Source: Dipteris shenzhenensis (taxonomy: Eukaryota; Polypodiophyta; Polypodiopsida; Gleicheniales). From it: a stretch of 64,000 nt of DNA. A program made the position numbers and the translations under genes. Below are positions 21,640-33,496 of the stretch, piece after piece. Under the pieces are notes generated by a model. That model was given only the letters and a program-made list of their open reading frames with translations. It searched no databases and was not told the origin of the DNA. Within the stretch, counting starts at the first letter, position 1. Every line of letters starts with the position of its first letter. Location: NCBI GenBank assembly GCA_047967505.1, contig CM106538.1. One strand, written 5' to 3'.

Positions 21640-24600
21640 TGGTGGGAGAAGTTATCCGATCAATTACTCATCAGATGGACATGCCACTTTGCATGCAACT
21701 CAATAACACCTATGTTGAGGTGCGTGAAAAGTATTGTGCCCATCGTCCATGCTTTATATGGTATATCATGCATTAAACACCATTTGTGCCTCAGTGTCAT
21801 ACACAACCATAAAAAACACGGTCCTAGGTGTGTTATTCAAAAAAGTACTTATTAGATGGGGGCTCCATTTTGCACACAAGTCAGATATGCTTTGCATGGT
21901 CGATCATGCATTATACACCATTTTCCCCCTAATGATATGCACATCCGTAAAAAAAACAAACCCTTAGGTGTGTTATCTGACCAAGTACTTATCGGATGGG
22001 TGTGCCTCTTTCAAAACAAGTCAATACCACTGAGATTGAGGCATAGGAAAAGTATTGTGCCCATCAGATATGCTTTGCATGGTCAATTGAGCATTAAATC
22101 CCACTTTTGCCTTAGTGTCATGCACATCCATAAAAAAACACACTGTTAGTTATGTTATTTGATCAAGTACTTTTGGGATGGGCATGCCACTTTGCATGTA
22201 AGTCAATTCCACCTAGTTTAAGTTGTTTGCAAAGTATTGTGGCATAGGAAAAGTATTGTGCCCATTGGATATCCTTTGTATGGTCGATCGAGCATTAAAT
22301 ACTATTTTTGCTCTAGTGTCATGCACATCCGTAAAAAAACACGATGCTAGGTATGTTATCTGATCAAGTACTTATGGGATGGCGTGCCACTTTGCATGTA
22401 AGTCAATTCCACCTAGTTGAAGGTGTGTGCAAAGTATTGTGCCCATCGGATGTGCTTTGCATTGTCGATCAAGCATAAAACACCGTTTTTGCTTTAGTGT
22501 CATGCACAACCATAAAAAAACACGTCCTAGGTGTGTTATTCAAACAAGTACTTATGGGATGGGGGCTCCACTTTGCACGCAAGTCGGTTTCAACTAGGTT
22601 GATGTTTGTTCAAAGTATTGTGACCATCCAATATGCTTTGCATGGCCGATCACACACTATACACCTTTTTTCCCTAGTGATATGCACATCCGCAAAAAAA
22701 TACGCCCTTAGGTGTGTTATCTGACCAAGTACTTATCAAATGGGTGTGCCTGTTTGAAAACATGTCAATGCCACCTAGGTTGAGGTGTAGGAAAAGTATT
22801 GTGCCCATCGGATGTGCTTTGCATGGTTGACCGAGCATTAAATACCATTTTTACCTTGGTGTCATGCACATCCGTAAAAAAACACGTTGCTAGGTATGTT
22901 ATCCGATCAAGTACTTATGGGATGGGCATGCCACTTTGCATGTAAGTCAATTCCACCTAGTTTAAGGTGTGTGCAAAGTATTATGCCCATTGGATATACT
23001 TTGCATTGTCGATGAAGCATAAAACACCATTTTTGCTCTAGTGTAAAGCACAACCATAAAAAAACACGATCCTAGGTGTGTTATTCAAACAAACTTGTAC
23101 TTATCGGATGGGGGCTACACTTTGCACGCAAGTATCTTTCAACTAGGTTGAGGTGCGTGCAAAGTATTGTAACCATTGGATATGCTTTGCATGGTCGATA
23201 ACGCATTGTACACCATTTTTCCCCTAGTGATATGCACATCCGCAAAAAAACACGCCCTTAGGTGTGTTATTTGACCATGTACTTATCGGATGGGTGTGCC
23301 TATTTGAAAAGATGTCAATACCACCTAGGTTGAGGGGTAGAAAAAGTATTGTGCCCATTGGATATGCTTTCCATGGTCGATCGAGCATTAAATACCATTT
23401 TTGCCTTGGTGTCATGCACATCCGAAAAAACACGCTGCTAGGTATGTTATCCGATCAAGTACCTGTGGGATGGGCATGCCACTTTGCATGTAAGTCAATT
23501 TAACCTAGTTGAAGGTGTGTGCAAAGTATTGTGCCCATCGGATATGCTTTGCATTGTCGATCAAGCATAAAACACCATTTTTGCCTTAGTGTCATGCACA
23601 ACCATAAAAAAACACGGTCCTAGGTGTGTTATTCAAACAAGTACTTCTCAGATGGGGGCTCCACTTTTCATGCAAGTAAATTTCAACTAGTTTGAGGTGC
23701 GTGCAAAGTATTGTGACCATTGGATATGCTTTTCATGGTCGATCACGCATTATACACCGTTTTTCCCCTAGTGATATGCACATCCGTAAAAAACATGCCC
23801 TTAGGTGTGTTATCCAACCAGGTACTTATCTGATCGGTGTGCCTCTTTGAGAACATGTTAAGACCGCCTAGGTTCAGGCATAGGAAAAGTATTGTGCCCA
23901 TCGGATATCCTTTGCATTGTCGATCGAGCATTAGATACCATTTTTGCTCTAGTGTCATGCACATCCGTAAAAAAACACGCTGCTAGGTATGTTATCCGAT
24001 CAAGTACTTATGGGATGGATGTGTCACTTTGCATGTAAGTTAATTACACCTATTGGAAGGTGTGTGCAAAGTATTGTGCCCATTGGATATGCTTTGCATT
24101 GTCGATCAAGCATAAAACACCGTTTTTGCCTTAGTGTCATGCACAACCATAAAGAAACACGGTCCTAGGTGTGTTATTCAAACAAGTACTTCTCAGATAG
24201 GGGCTCTACTTTGCAAGCAAGTCTGTTTCAACTAGGTTGAGGTGCGTGCAAAGTATTGTGACCATCGGATATGCTTTGCATGGTCAATCACACATTATCC
24301 TCCGTTTTTCCCGTAGTGATATGCACATCCACAAAAAAACACACCCTTAGGTATGTTATTTGACCAAGTATTTATCGGATGGGTGTGCCTCTTTGAGAAC
24401 ATTTCAATACCACCTAGGTTGATGCATAGGAAAATTTTTGTGCCCATCGGATATCCTTTGCATGGTCGATCAAGCATTAAATACTATTTTTGCTCGTGTC
24501 TTGCACATCCGTAAAAAAACACGCTGCTAGGTATGTTATCCGATCAAGCAATTATCAAAAGGGCATGCCACTTTGCATGTAAGACAATTCCACCTACTTA

Positions 24601-27600
24601 AAGGTGTTTGCAAATTATTGTGCCCATCGGATATGCTTTGCATTGTCGATCAAGCATAAAACACCGTTTTTGCCTTAGTGTCATGCACAACCATAAAAAA
24701 ACACGGTCCTAGGTGTGTTATTCAAACAAGTACTTATTGGATGGGGGCTCCACTTTGCACGCAAGTCTGTTTCAACTAGGTTGAGGTGTGTGCAAAGTAT
24801 TGTCACCATCGAATATGCTTTGCATGGTCGATCACGCATTATACAACGTTTTTCCGGTAGTGATATGCACATCCATAAAAAAACACGCCCTTAGGTATGT
24901 TATCTGACCAAGTACTTATCGGATGGGTGTTCCTCTTTGGGAACATTTCAATACCACCTAGGTTAAGGCTTAGGAAAAGTATCGTGCCCATCGGATATTC
25001 TTTGCATGGTCGATGGAGCATTAAATACCATTTTTGCCTTAGTGTCATGCACATCTGTAAAAAAACACGCTGCTAGGTGTGTTATCTGATCAACTACTTA
25101 TGCGATGGGAATGCCACTTTGCATGTAAGTCAATTCCACCTAGTTGAAGGTGTGTGCAAAGTATTGTGCCCATCGAATATGCTTGCATTGTCGATCAAGC
25201 ATAAAACACCGTTTTTGCTTTAGTGTCATGCACAACCATAAAAAAACATGGACCTAGGTGTGTTATTCAAACAAGTACTTATCGGATGGGGGCTCCACTT
25301 TGTATGTAAGTCCTTTTCAACTAGGTTGAGGTGCGTGCAAAGTATTTTCACCATCGGATATGCTTTGCATGGTCGATTATGCATTATACAATGTTTTTCC
25401 TGTAGTGATATGCACATCTGCAAAAAACACACCCTTAGTTATGTTATCTGACCAAGTACTTATCGGATGGGTGTGCCCCTTTGATAACATTTCAATACCA
25501 CCTAGGTGAATGCATAGGAAAAGCATTGTTCCCATCTGATATCCTTTGCATGGTCGATTGAGCATTAAATACCATTTTTGCCTTAGTGTCATGCACATCC
25601 ATAAAAAAACACGCTGCTAGGTGTGTTATCCGATCAAGTACTTATGCGATGGGAATGCAACTTTGCATGTAAGTTAATTCCACCTAGTTGAAGGTGTGTG
25701 CAAAGTATTGTGCCCATAGTATATGCTTTGCATTGTGGATCAAGCATAAAACAACGTTTTTGCCTTAGTGTCATGCACAACCATAAAAAAACACGGTCCT
25801 AGGTGTGTTAATCAAATAAGTACTTATCGGATGGGGGCTCCACTTTGCATGCGAGTCTGTTTCAACTAGCTTGAGATTCCTGCAAAGTATTGTCACCATC
25901 GGATATGCTCGGCATGGTCGATTACGCATTATACAATGTTTTTCAGTAGTGATATGCACATCTGCAAAAAAACACGCCCTTAGGTATGTTATCTGACCAA
26001 GTACTTATCGGATGGGTGTGCCTCTTTGAGAACATATCAATACCACCTAGGTTAAGGCATAGGAAAAGTATTGTGCCCATCAGATTTGCTTCGCATGGTC
26101 GATCGAGCATTAAATACCATTTTTTCCTTAGTGTCATGCACATCCGTAAAAAAACACGCTACTAGGTGTGTTATCTGATCAAGTACTTATGCAATGGGAA
26201 TGCCACTTTGCATAAGTCAATTCCACCTAGTTGAAGGTGTGTTCAAAGTATTGTGCCCATCGGATATGCTTTGCATTGTCGATCAAGCATAAAATACCAT
26301 TTTTGCCTTAGTGTAATGCACAACCAAAAAAAAGCACGGTCCTAGGTGTGTTATTCAAACAAGTACTTATCGGATGGGGGCTCCACTTTGTATGCAAGTC
26401 CTTTTCAACTAGGTTGAGGTGCGTGCAAAGTATTGTCACCATCGAATATGCTTTGCATGGTCGATCACGCATTATACAACGTTTTTCCGGTAGTGATATG
26501 CACATTCGCAAAAAAACCTCGGGGGGGTCACTATGTATAAACCCTCTATATCACGTGCGTTCAAGGACTATTTCTAAAATCCCTTATTTGTAAAATTTTC
26601 ATTAATAAAATGTACCCTTTTTCTAAACAAATCTGTAAAATTTTCCCAAAATTGTTTTAAATACTCCCTTATGTAGATTAACTTTTGTAAAATTTAGATA
26701 TTAAAAATGTCCTTCTGTTGAACTCACGTGATAGGGTTACATATGATGAGTGACCCCCCCGAGAAAAAAACATGCCCTTAGGTATGTTATCTGACCAAGT
26801 ACTTATCGGATGGGTGTGCCTCTTTGAGAACATTTCAATACCACCTAGGTTAAGGTGTGGAAAAAGTATTGTGCCCATCGGATATGCTTTGCATGGTCGA
26901 TCGAGCATTAAATATTTGCGTTAGTGTCATGCACATCCGTAAAAAGACACGCTGCTAGGTGTGTTATCCGATCAAGTACTTATGCGATGGGAATTCCACT
27001 TTTCATGTAAGTCAATTCCACCTAGTTTAAGGTGTGTGTAAAGTATTGTGCCCTTCGGATATGCTTTGCATTGTCGATCAAGCATAAAACACCATTTTTG
27101 CCTTAGTGTCATGCACAACCATAAAAAAACACGGTCCTAGGCGTGTTATTCAAACAAGTACTTATCGGATGGGGGCTCCACTTTGCACGCAAGTCCCTTT
27201 CAACTAGTTTGAGGTGCATGGAAAGTATTGTCACCATCGGATATGCTTTGCATGGTCGATCACACATTATACAATGTTTTTCCCGTAGTGACATGCACAT
27301 CTGCAGAAAAACATGCCCTTAGGTATGTTATCTGACGAAGTACTTATCGGATGGGTGTGCCTCTTTGAGAACATTTCAATACCACCTAGGTTAAGGCATA
27401 GGAAAAGTATTGTGCCCATCGGATATGCTTTGCATGGTCGATCGAGCATGAAATACCATTTTTGCCTTAGTGTCATGCACATCCGTAAAAAAACATGCTG
27501 CTAGGTGTGTTATCCAATCAAGTACTTATGCGATGGGAATGCCACTTTGCATGTAATTCAATTCCACCTAGTTGAAGGTGTGTGCAAAGTATTGTGCCCA

Positions 27601-29793
27601 TAGCATATGCTTTGCATTGTGGATCAAGCATAAAACACCGTTTTTGCCTTAGTGTAATGCACAACCATAAAAAAACACGGTCCTAGGTGTGTTATTCAAA
27701 CAAGTACTTATCAGATGGGGGCTCCACTTTGCATGCAAGTATCTTTCAACTAGCTTGAGGTGCGTGCAAAGTATTGTGACCATTGGATATGCTTTGCATG
27801 GTCGATCACGCATTATATACCATTTTTCCCCTAGTGATATGCACATCCACAAAAAAACACGCCCTTAGGTGTGTTATCTGACCATGTACTTATCGGATGG
27901 GTGTGCCTGTTTGAAAACATATCAATACCACGTAGGTTGAGGGGTAGGAAGGGTATTGTACCCATTAGATATGCTTTGCATGGTCGATCGAGCATTAAAT
28001 ACCATTTTTGCCTTGGTGTCATGCACATCCGTAAAAAAACACGCTGCTAGGTATGTCATCCGATTAGGTACTTATGGGATGGGCATGCCACTTTGCATGT
28101 AAGTCAATTCCACCTAGTTTAAGGTGTGTGCAAAGTATTATGCCCATCGGATATGCTTTGCATTGTCGATGAAGCTTAAAACACCATTTTTGCTCGTGTT
28201 ATGCACAACCATTAAAAAACACGATCCTAGGTGTGTTTTTCGATCAAGTACTTATCGGATGGGGGCTCCACTTTGCATGCAAGTCCGTTTCAACTATTTT
28301 GAGGTGCGTGCAAAGTATTGTAACCATTGGATATGCTTTCCATGGTCGATCACGCATTGTACACTGTTTTTCCCCTAGTGATATGCACATCCGTGAAAAA
28401 ACACGCCCTTAGGTGTGTTATCCAACCAAGTACTTATCTGATGGGTGGGCCTTTTTTCAAACAAGTCAATACCACCTAGGTTGTTGATGTGCAAGTAAAG
28501 TATTGTGCCGATTGGATATGCATTGCATGGTTGGTTGAGCATTAAATATCGTTTTTGCCTTAGTGTCAAGCACATTTGTAAAAAAACACGGTCCTAGGTG
28601 TGTTATCGGATCAAGTACTTATCTAGCCGACACGCCAGTTTTCATGCAACTCAATAACAGCTAGGTTGAGGTGGGTGCAAAGTATTGTGCCCATCGGATG
28701 TACTTTGCATGGTATATCACGTATTAAACTCCGTTTGTGCCTCAATGTCATGCACAACCATAAAAAAACACGCTTTTAGGTGTGTTATCCGACCAACTGC
28801 TTATCAAATGGGTGTACCACTTTGCATGCAATGCAATTCCACGATTTTTGAGACTCATGCAAAGTATTGTGCCCATTGAATATGCTTTCATTGTCGAACA
28901 AGCATTAAACACCGTTTTGGCCTTCGTGTCATGTACAACCGTAAAAAAATGCGGTCCTAGATGTGTTATTCGACTAAATACTTATGGGATGGGCACGCCA
29001 CTTTGCATGTAAGTCAATAATACCTAGTTTGAGATGTGTGCAAAGTATTGTGACAATCAGATATGCGTTACATTGTCGATCAAGCATAAAATAGCATTTT
29101 TGCCTTAGTGTCATGGACAACAACCAATAAAAAACATGGTCCTAGGTGTGATATTCTAAAAAGTACTTGTCGGATGGGGGAGCCACTTTGCAAGAAAGTC
29201 AATTTCAACTAGGTTGATGTGCGTGCACAGTATTGTGTCTATCGGTTATGCTTTGCATGGGGGATCACACATTATACGCCGTTTTCCCCCTAGTGTTATG
29301 CACATTCGTCAAAGAACACACTCTTAAGTGTATTATCAAACCAAGTACTTATTGAATGGGCGTTCCACTTTGCATGGAACACCATACCACCGCTTTTGAG
29401 GCATGTGCAATGTATTGTTCCCATTGGATATGCTTTGCATGGTAGATTGAGTATTAAATACCGTTTTTGCCTTGGTGTCATGTAGAACCGTCAAAAAACA
29501 CGATTCTAGGTGTATTTTTCAAACAAGTACTTATCGGATGGGGATGCCACTTTGCACACAAGTCAATAATACCTAGGTTGAGGAACGTGCAAAGTCTTGT
29601 GTCCATTGGATATGCTTTGCATAGTCGATCGCACATTATACACCATTTTGTTCCTACTATTATGCACAATCGTCATAAAATACGTTTGCAGGTGTGTTAT
29701 CCGAACAAAAACTTATGGGATGGGTGCATCACTTTGTATGCAAGTCAATACAACCTAGGTTGAGGGGTATACAAAGTTTTGTGCCCATCGGAG
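21640..29793. repeat. Satellite array 1: ~182 bp monomers in ~545 bp trimeric higher-order repeat
   Basis: About 43 monomers of about 182 bp. Three monomer types alternate in strict order through the centre: A (marked CACGCTGCTAGG), B (CACGGTCCTAGG) and C (CACGCCCTTAGG). Type A junctions fall at about 22,886, 23,432, 23,979, 24,524, 25,069, 25,611, 26,156, 26,948, 27,497 and 28,047, which is a spacing of 542-550 bp apart from one gap enlarged by a MITE. Both flanks (21,640-22,500 and 28,400-29,793) have more diverged, irregular monomers. Each monomer carries a dyad: GATGGGCA and ACTTTGCA paired with TGCAAAGT and TGCCCATC. Short open frames inside the array recur with the monomer and are not genes. 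A centromeric or pericentromeric role is possible but not shown. Confidence 0.93.
26518..26763. mobile_element. MITE copy 1 (hAT-like, 8 bp target duplication) inside satellite
   Basis: This 246 bp AT-rich element has terminal inverted repeats CTCGGGGGGGTCACT. It is flanked by the exact 8 bp duplication AAAAAAAC (26,510-26,517 and 26,764-26,771). Removing it restores a normal type C monomer. It has no coding capacity. The 8 bp duplication fits the hAT superfamily. Confidence 0.93.
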
Positions 29794-30189
29794 AAATGTA
29801 GATGCGATAATATTAGCAAATTCTCGGTATGTATATATGTGTGTGTGTGTGGCAAACAATTTTGATACAACAAAGTAAACACCTAGTGCACAAATTATGC
29901 ACTTCATACCTTTAGTATTGTGTCAAAATAAATGCTGAAATAAGCTTGTTGATGAGGATAAATACGCCCTTGAATAAAAGCACAGTTGTTGTATGACCAC
30001 AATAGGATCACTTTGACACCTGTGATTTTGCCCACATGTAAGTTTGCAAATAGTATAAAAAATCATATAATAATATATTAATAGTTTGCAAATGTGTATA
30101 GCAAGTGAGTAATGGGAAGTGGAAGTGGGAGTGAGGAGGGAGGAGTGGAATGGGAGAGGGGAAGTAATAGGGGTGTATGATAATAAGTA
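29794..30189. other. AT-rich spacer after satellite
   Basis: A (GT)n stretch lies near 29,833-29,852 and a TATAATAATATATT direct repeat near 30,066 and 30,200. No gene is seen. Confidence 0.5.
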
Positions 30190-30466
30190 TAAAAAATAGT
30201 ATAATAATATATTGAGAGAAAGAGAGAGCGGGAGAAAGACAAGAGATTGAGAGAGAGAAGAGGGGCTCCTTAAATGAGAGAGAAGAGTAGGGAGGGAAAG
30301 AAAGAGAGAGCGGAGAAAGGGAGAGAGAGATTAAGAGAGAGAAGAGGGTCTCCTAGCAGTCGTGGCTGCTACAGGGAGGGAGAGAGTAGGGAGGGAGAGG
30401 GGGAGAGAGAGAGAGAAGAGAGGAGGGAGACTTAGGGAGAGAGAAAGAGAGAGAGGGAGAGAAAGG

Positions 30467-30503
<37 letters not shown>

Positions 30504-30538
30504 GGAATGAAACTTCTGGCAGCCGTGGCTGCCAGAGG

Positions 30539-30582
<44 letters not shown>

Positions 30583-30740
30583 AGAGAAGAGAGAAGGGAG
30601 ACTTAGGGAGAGAGAGAGAAAGAGAGAGAGGGAGAGAGAGAATGAAACTTCTAGCGGCCGTGGCCACCAAGAGAGGGAGGTAGAGAGAGAGAGAGAGAGA
30701 ATGAGACTTCTCGCGACCGTGGCTGCCAAGGGAGGGAGCG
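30190..30740. repeat. GA-rich microsatellite with embedded GCCGTGGCTGCC minisatellite
   Basis: Long GAGAGA tracts are broken four times by a G/C-rich core: GCAGTCGTGGCTGCTACAG (30,355), GCAGCCGTGGCTGCCAGAG (30,520), GCGGCCGTGGCCACCAAGAG (30,654) and GCGACCGTGGCTGCCAAGGG (30,713). The core is partly self-complementary (GGCAGCC with GGCTGCC). Open frames on both strands here are low-complexity artefacts (Arg/Glu on one strand, Leu/Ser on the other). Confidence 0.85.
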
Positions 30741-30749
30741 CGTGTTTAC

Positions 30750-31430
30750 ATGCTCGATGCTCTCCTTTCTTCTATTCTTAGCTCTCCTCAAAAAACTATA
30801 GAAGATGTTTGTACCTGGTTAAGCCCTTTGAATTTAGATGGGGTGCGAGTCATCTTTATGCCTTATCATGAGGACTAAGTATCAACTCCAACCTTATTTT
30901 TACTATTTCTTTGGCAAGTATGTGTAAAACAATAATCATTTTTAATCTAGTCGTGTAGCTCACATTGGAGTTTGCTGATCGCTTGGGACCTTGAAGTCAA
31001 CCGTTTATGGTTTATGAATTCAGTGGAAGGCTATCATGCCAACTCCCCAAGGTAATTATTCTCTTAATATTTTTGTTACTTTCTTATTTTGTATCTTATG
31101 ATCATGACATATTAATATATTTAATATGTCATGATGGACAGTGCTGCACATCGGCTAGTATCTACTGTCAGAACAACCATGGAGCAACAAGACCAAGTAG
31201 AATTCAAACGACATCTACCAATGGAGCAAAAAGATGGGCACAGCTGTGGGTGGAGAGTTGCCTACAACTGCATGTTGTTTCTTAGAGAGATTTTTGATTT
31301 GGAGTTACCAGTCAAAATGGAATCATATACAGAAGCCGATCTACTAGTGTTTTGGGCTGAGAGTATTCAGCATCTAATTGCTACCATTGGGAAACAACCT
31401 GAAAATATGACTACATTGCAGCACGTATAA
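30750..31430 (+). pseudogene. Ulp1/C48-protease-like unit 1
   Basis: Three exon-like blocks: 30,750-30,874 (MLDALLSSILSS, EDVCTWLSPL), 30,959-31,051 (HWSLLIAWDLE, then WFMNSVEG) and 31,142-31,430 (DGHSCGWRVAYNCM, Cys codon 31,245). This is the His...Asp/Asn...Cys order of Ulp1-type SUMO proteases, but Asn stands where the catalytic Asp is expected. Acceptors TAG and CAG precede blocks two and three, and GTAATT follows block two. The donor after block one reads CTAAGT instead of GTAAGT, so splicing is probably broken. The same exon plan recurs at 32,204 and 33,497. Confidence 0.65.
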
Positions 31431-31953
31431 AACCTTATCTTTATACTTATATGCTTGTTCAAGCCTTTAATTGGGATGTGTAAATCTCATAACTTTTTTA
31501 TATTTTCCTCCAAGAGAAGAGACTGAGTCTAATGAAAGCATGCTATCTTTATACTTCTATGATTATTTAAACCTTTATTTTTATTTGGGATGTGTAAATC
31601 TCATAAATTTTTAAATTTTTCCTCTAAGAGGAGGAGAGACTCACTCTAATGAAAGCATGTATGAAACCTTACTTTTTAAATTTTTGCTCCAAGAGGAGGA
31701 GAGACTGTATGAAACATTATCTATATACTTCTATAAAGTCTAATGAAAAAACCATTATTAATGTTGGGGAACAACCTAAAAATATGACTACATTGCAGCA
31801 TGTATGAAATCTTATCTTTATATTTCTATGCTTGTTTAAGCCTTTCTTTGGGATGTGTACATCTCATAACTTTTTTATATTTTTATAGCAGAAGGAGGAT
31901 GTAGAAGACATAGAAGTGAAGAAGGATATGATGTAGACTACTCTGTCAATAAG
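31431..31953. other. Intergenic or intronic spacer with internal duplications
   Basis: Pieces of unit 1's end repeat here (a segment around GGAACAACCTGAAAATATGA at 31,391 and again near 31,779; CTCCAAGAGGAGGAGAGACT-like stretches near 31,620-31,700). AT-rich. No frame is supported. Confidence 0.5.
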
Positions 31954-33100
31954 ATGAGTCATGAAAATATGACTCTATTGCAACAGATTCGAAGTTCATT
32001 CACCGCTATGTTGTTAATTCGACAACAACCTCATTTTTTTGAATTTGGTGAAGAAGAGATTTTAATCCTCTTGAATCCTAAGAAAGAGGTTAATGTCAAA
32101 GTCATTACAACCATCCTCAGGTTTGATGCAGCCTTTTCCTTGGCTTTATACTTTGCTTATTTTGATTAAACCCAAGCAGCTAATACTTTTTTTAATGTTA
32201 TAGCAAATTTTCCTCAAAATATACAAAGAGTTTCATATATGCTCGATCCTCTTATTTCGGAAGTGCTTAGCAACAAACAAGAAACCATAGAGGATGTTTG
32301 CAAGTGGTTGAAGCACGTTCCTATGAATGAGGCACGAGTTATCTTTACAACATATTATGAGAAGTAAGCATCAAACCCTACTTGTTTTTTCTATTGCATT
32401 GCTAGAATTGTCTCAAACGCAGTAATTATTCTTTATTGATAATGTAGCTCACATTGGAGTTTGGTGGTCATGGACATCTTTGCTAAGAAGTGCTTCTTTG
32501 CTAACTCAATGACATCCGTCCATGGCACTGTGTTAGAGTAAGTATAGACTACACTTGTTGTCACTTCTTGACATGTATCTAGATTGATATGCAATGCACA
32601 TATTCACTGTTGTTATATGTTTTGATGTGCAGATCGGCTTGAAAGTTAGTAGGTGCTATCGACACAGTAATGCGGCAATGTGACTTGGCACAACAAATAG
32701 AGTATATAACATGTCAGGTATCACATCAAGAGGATAGCCACATCTATAATTGTGGATGGAGGGTGGGCTACACTTGCTTTTTGGTACTTGGTCAAATTTT
32801 TGAGATACAATATGACACCACACTGTCAACATATACGGACTTGCATCTCTATGCATTTATAACATGTACCATTCGAGCAATCATTAAGGGCAACATTATG
32901 GACCCTCCCACAAGTCAAATAGATAATGGATCAGAGGAGTGCGAAATGAATGCCATCAAAGAGTCAAAGGGGATAGAAGACCTCAACTCTACAAACATGG
33001 CTTCATTGGAAGAATTGGGAAGCTCTTTTAATGTTAGGGTTATGATTCAACATAGACCTTAGTATCTTGAATTTGAAGGAGAGGAGATTTCAATCGTCTC
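31954..33100 (+). pseudogene. Ulp1/C48-protease-like unit 2
   Basis: It begins with an N-terminal module (31,954-32,120: LLQQIRSSFTAMLLIRQQPH) that also reappears after this unit's Cys exon (LEELGSSFNVRVMIQHRP, 32,998-33,060). Core blocks are 32,204-32,363 (MLDPLISEVLS, EDVCKWLKHVP; donor GTAAGC), 32,448-32,537 (HWSLVVMDIFAKK, then FFANSM; donor GTAAGT) and 32,633-33,062 (NCGWRVGYTCFLVL, Cys codon 32,751). Again Asn replaces the expected Asp. A TGA early in the third block and a TAG at 33,060 break the frame. A MITE interrupts the region just downstream. Confidence 0.65.
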
Positions 33101-33107
33101 TAGAGCT

Positions 33108-33354
33108 CTCGGGGGGGTCACTCATCATATGTAACCCTATCACGTGAGTTCAACAGAAGGATTTTTTTTATTTCTAAAATTTATAGAAATAAATATACAT
33201 AAGGGACTATTTAAAATGGTTTTGAAAAAAAATTACAGATTTGTATAGAAAAGGGGTACATTTTATTAATGAAATTTTTTACAGATAAGGGACTTTAAAT
33301 ATAGGCCTTGAATGCACGTGATATAGAGGGTTTATATATAGTGACGCCCCCGAG
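33108..33354. mobile_element. MITE copy 2 (inverted orientation) in Ulp1-like cluster
   Basis: This 247 bp element has CTCGGGGGGGTCACT at the left and GTGACGCCCCCGAG at the right. The exact 8 bp duplication is CTAGAGCT (33,100-33,107 and 33,355-33,362). The body is the reverse complement of copies 1 and 3. Confidence 0.93.
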
Positions 33355-33496
33355 CTAGAGCTTCAAATTGATGATGGCCATTCTCAGGTTTGATACAAAA
33401 TTTTTCTTTGCTTGATAATTCAATATTTTGATTAAATCTAATAAGCTAATATTCATTTATTTGTTGGTGTAGTATAGTTATCTCACGATTTTGTAG

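Noticed and set aside
21734-29763. Dozens of 60-98 codon frames on both strands of satellite array 1
   Set aside because: They recur with the 182/545 bp repeat period and differ only by satellite mutations. They are read-through artefacts, not a gene family.
21640-29793. CRISPR-like array
   Set aside because: Units are ~182 bp of repeat without unique spacers, in a plant nuclear context with no cas genes.
30331-30781. 105-139 codon frames in the GA-rich tract
   Set aside because: Pure Arg/Glu or Leu/Ser low-complexity translations of the dinucleotide repeat.
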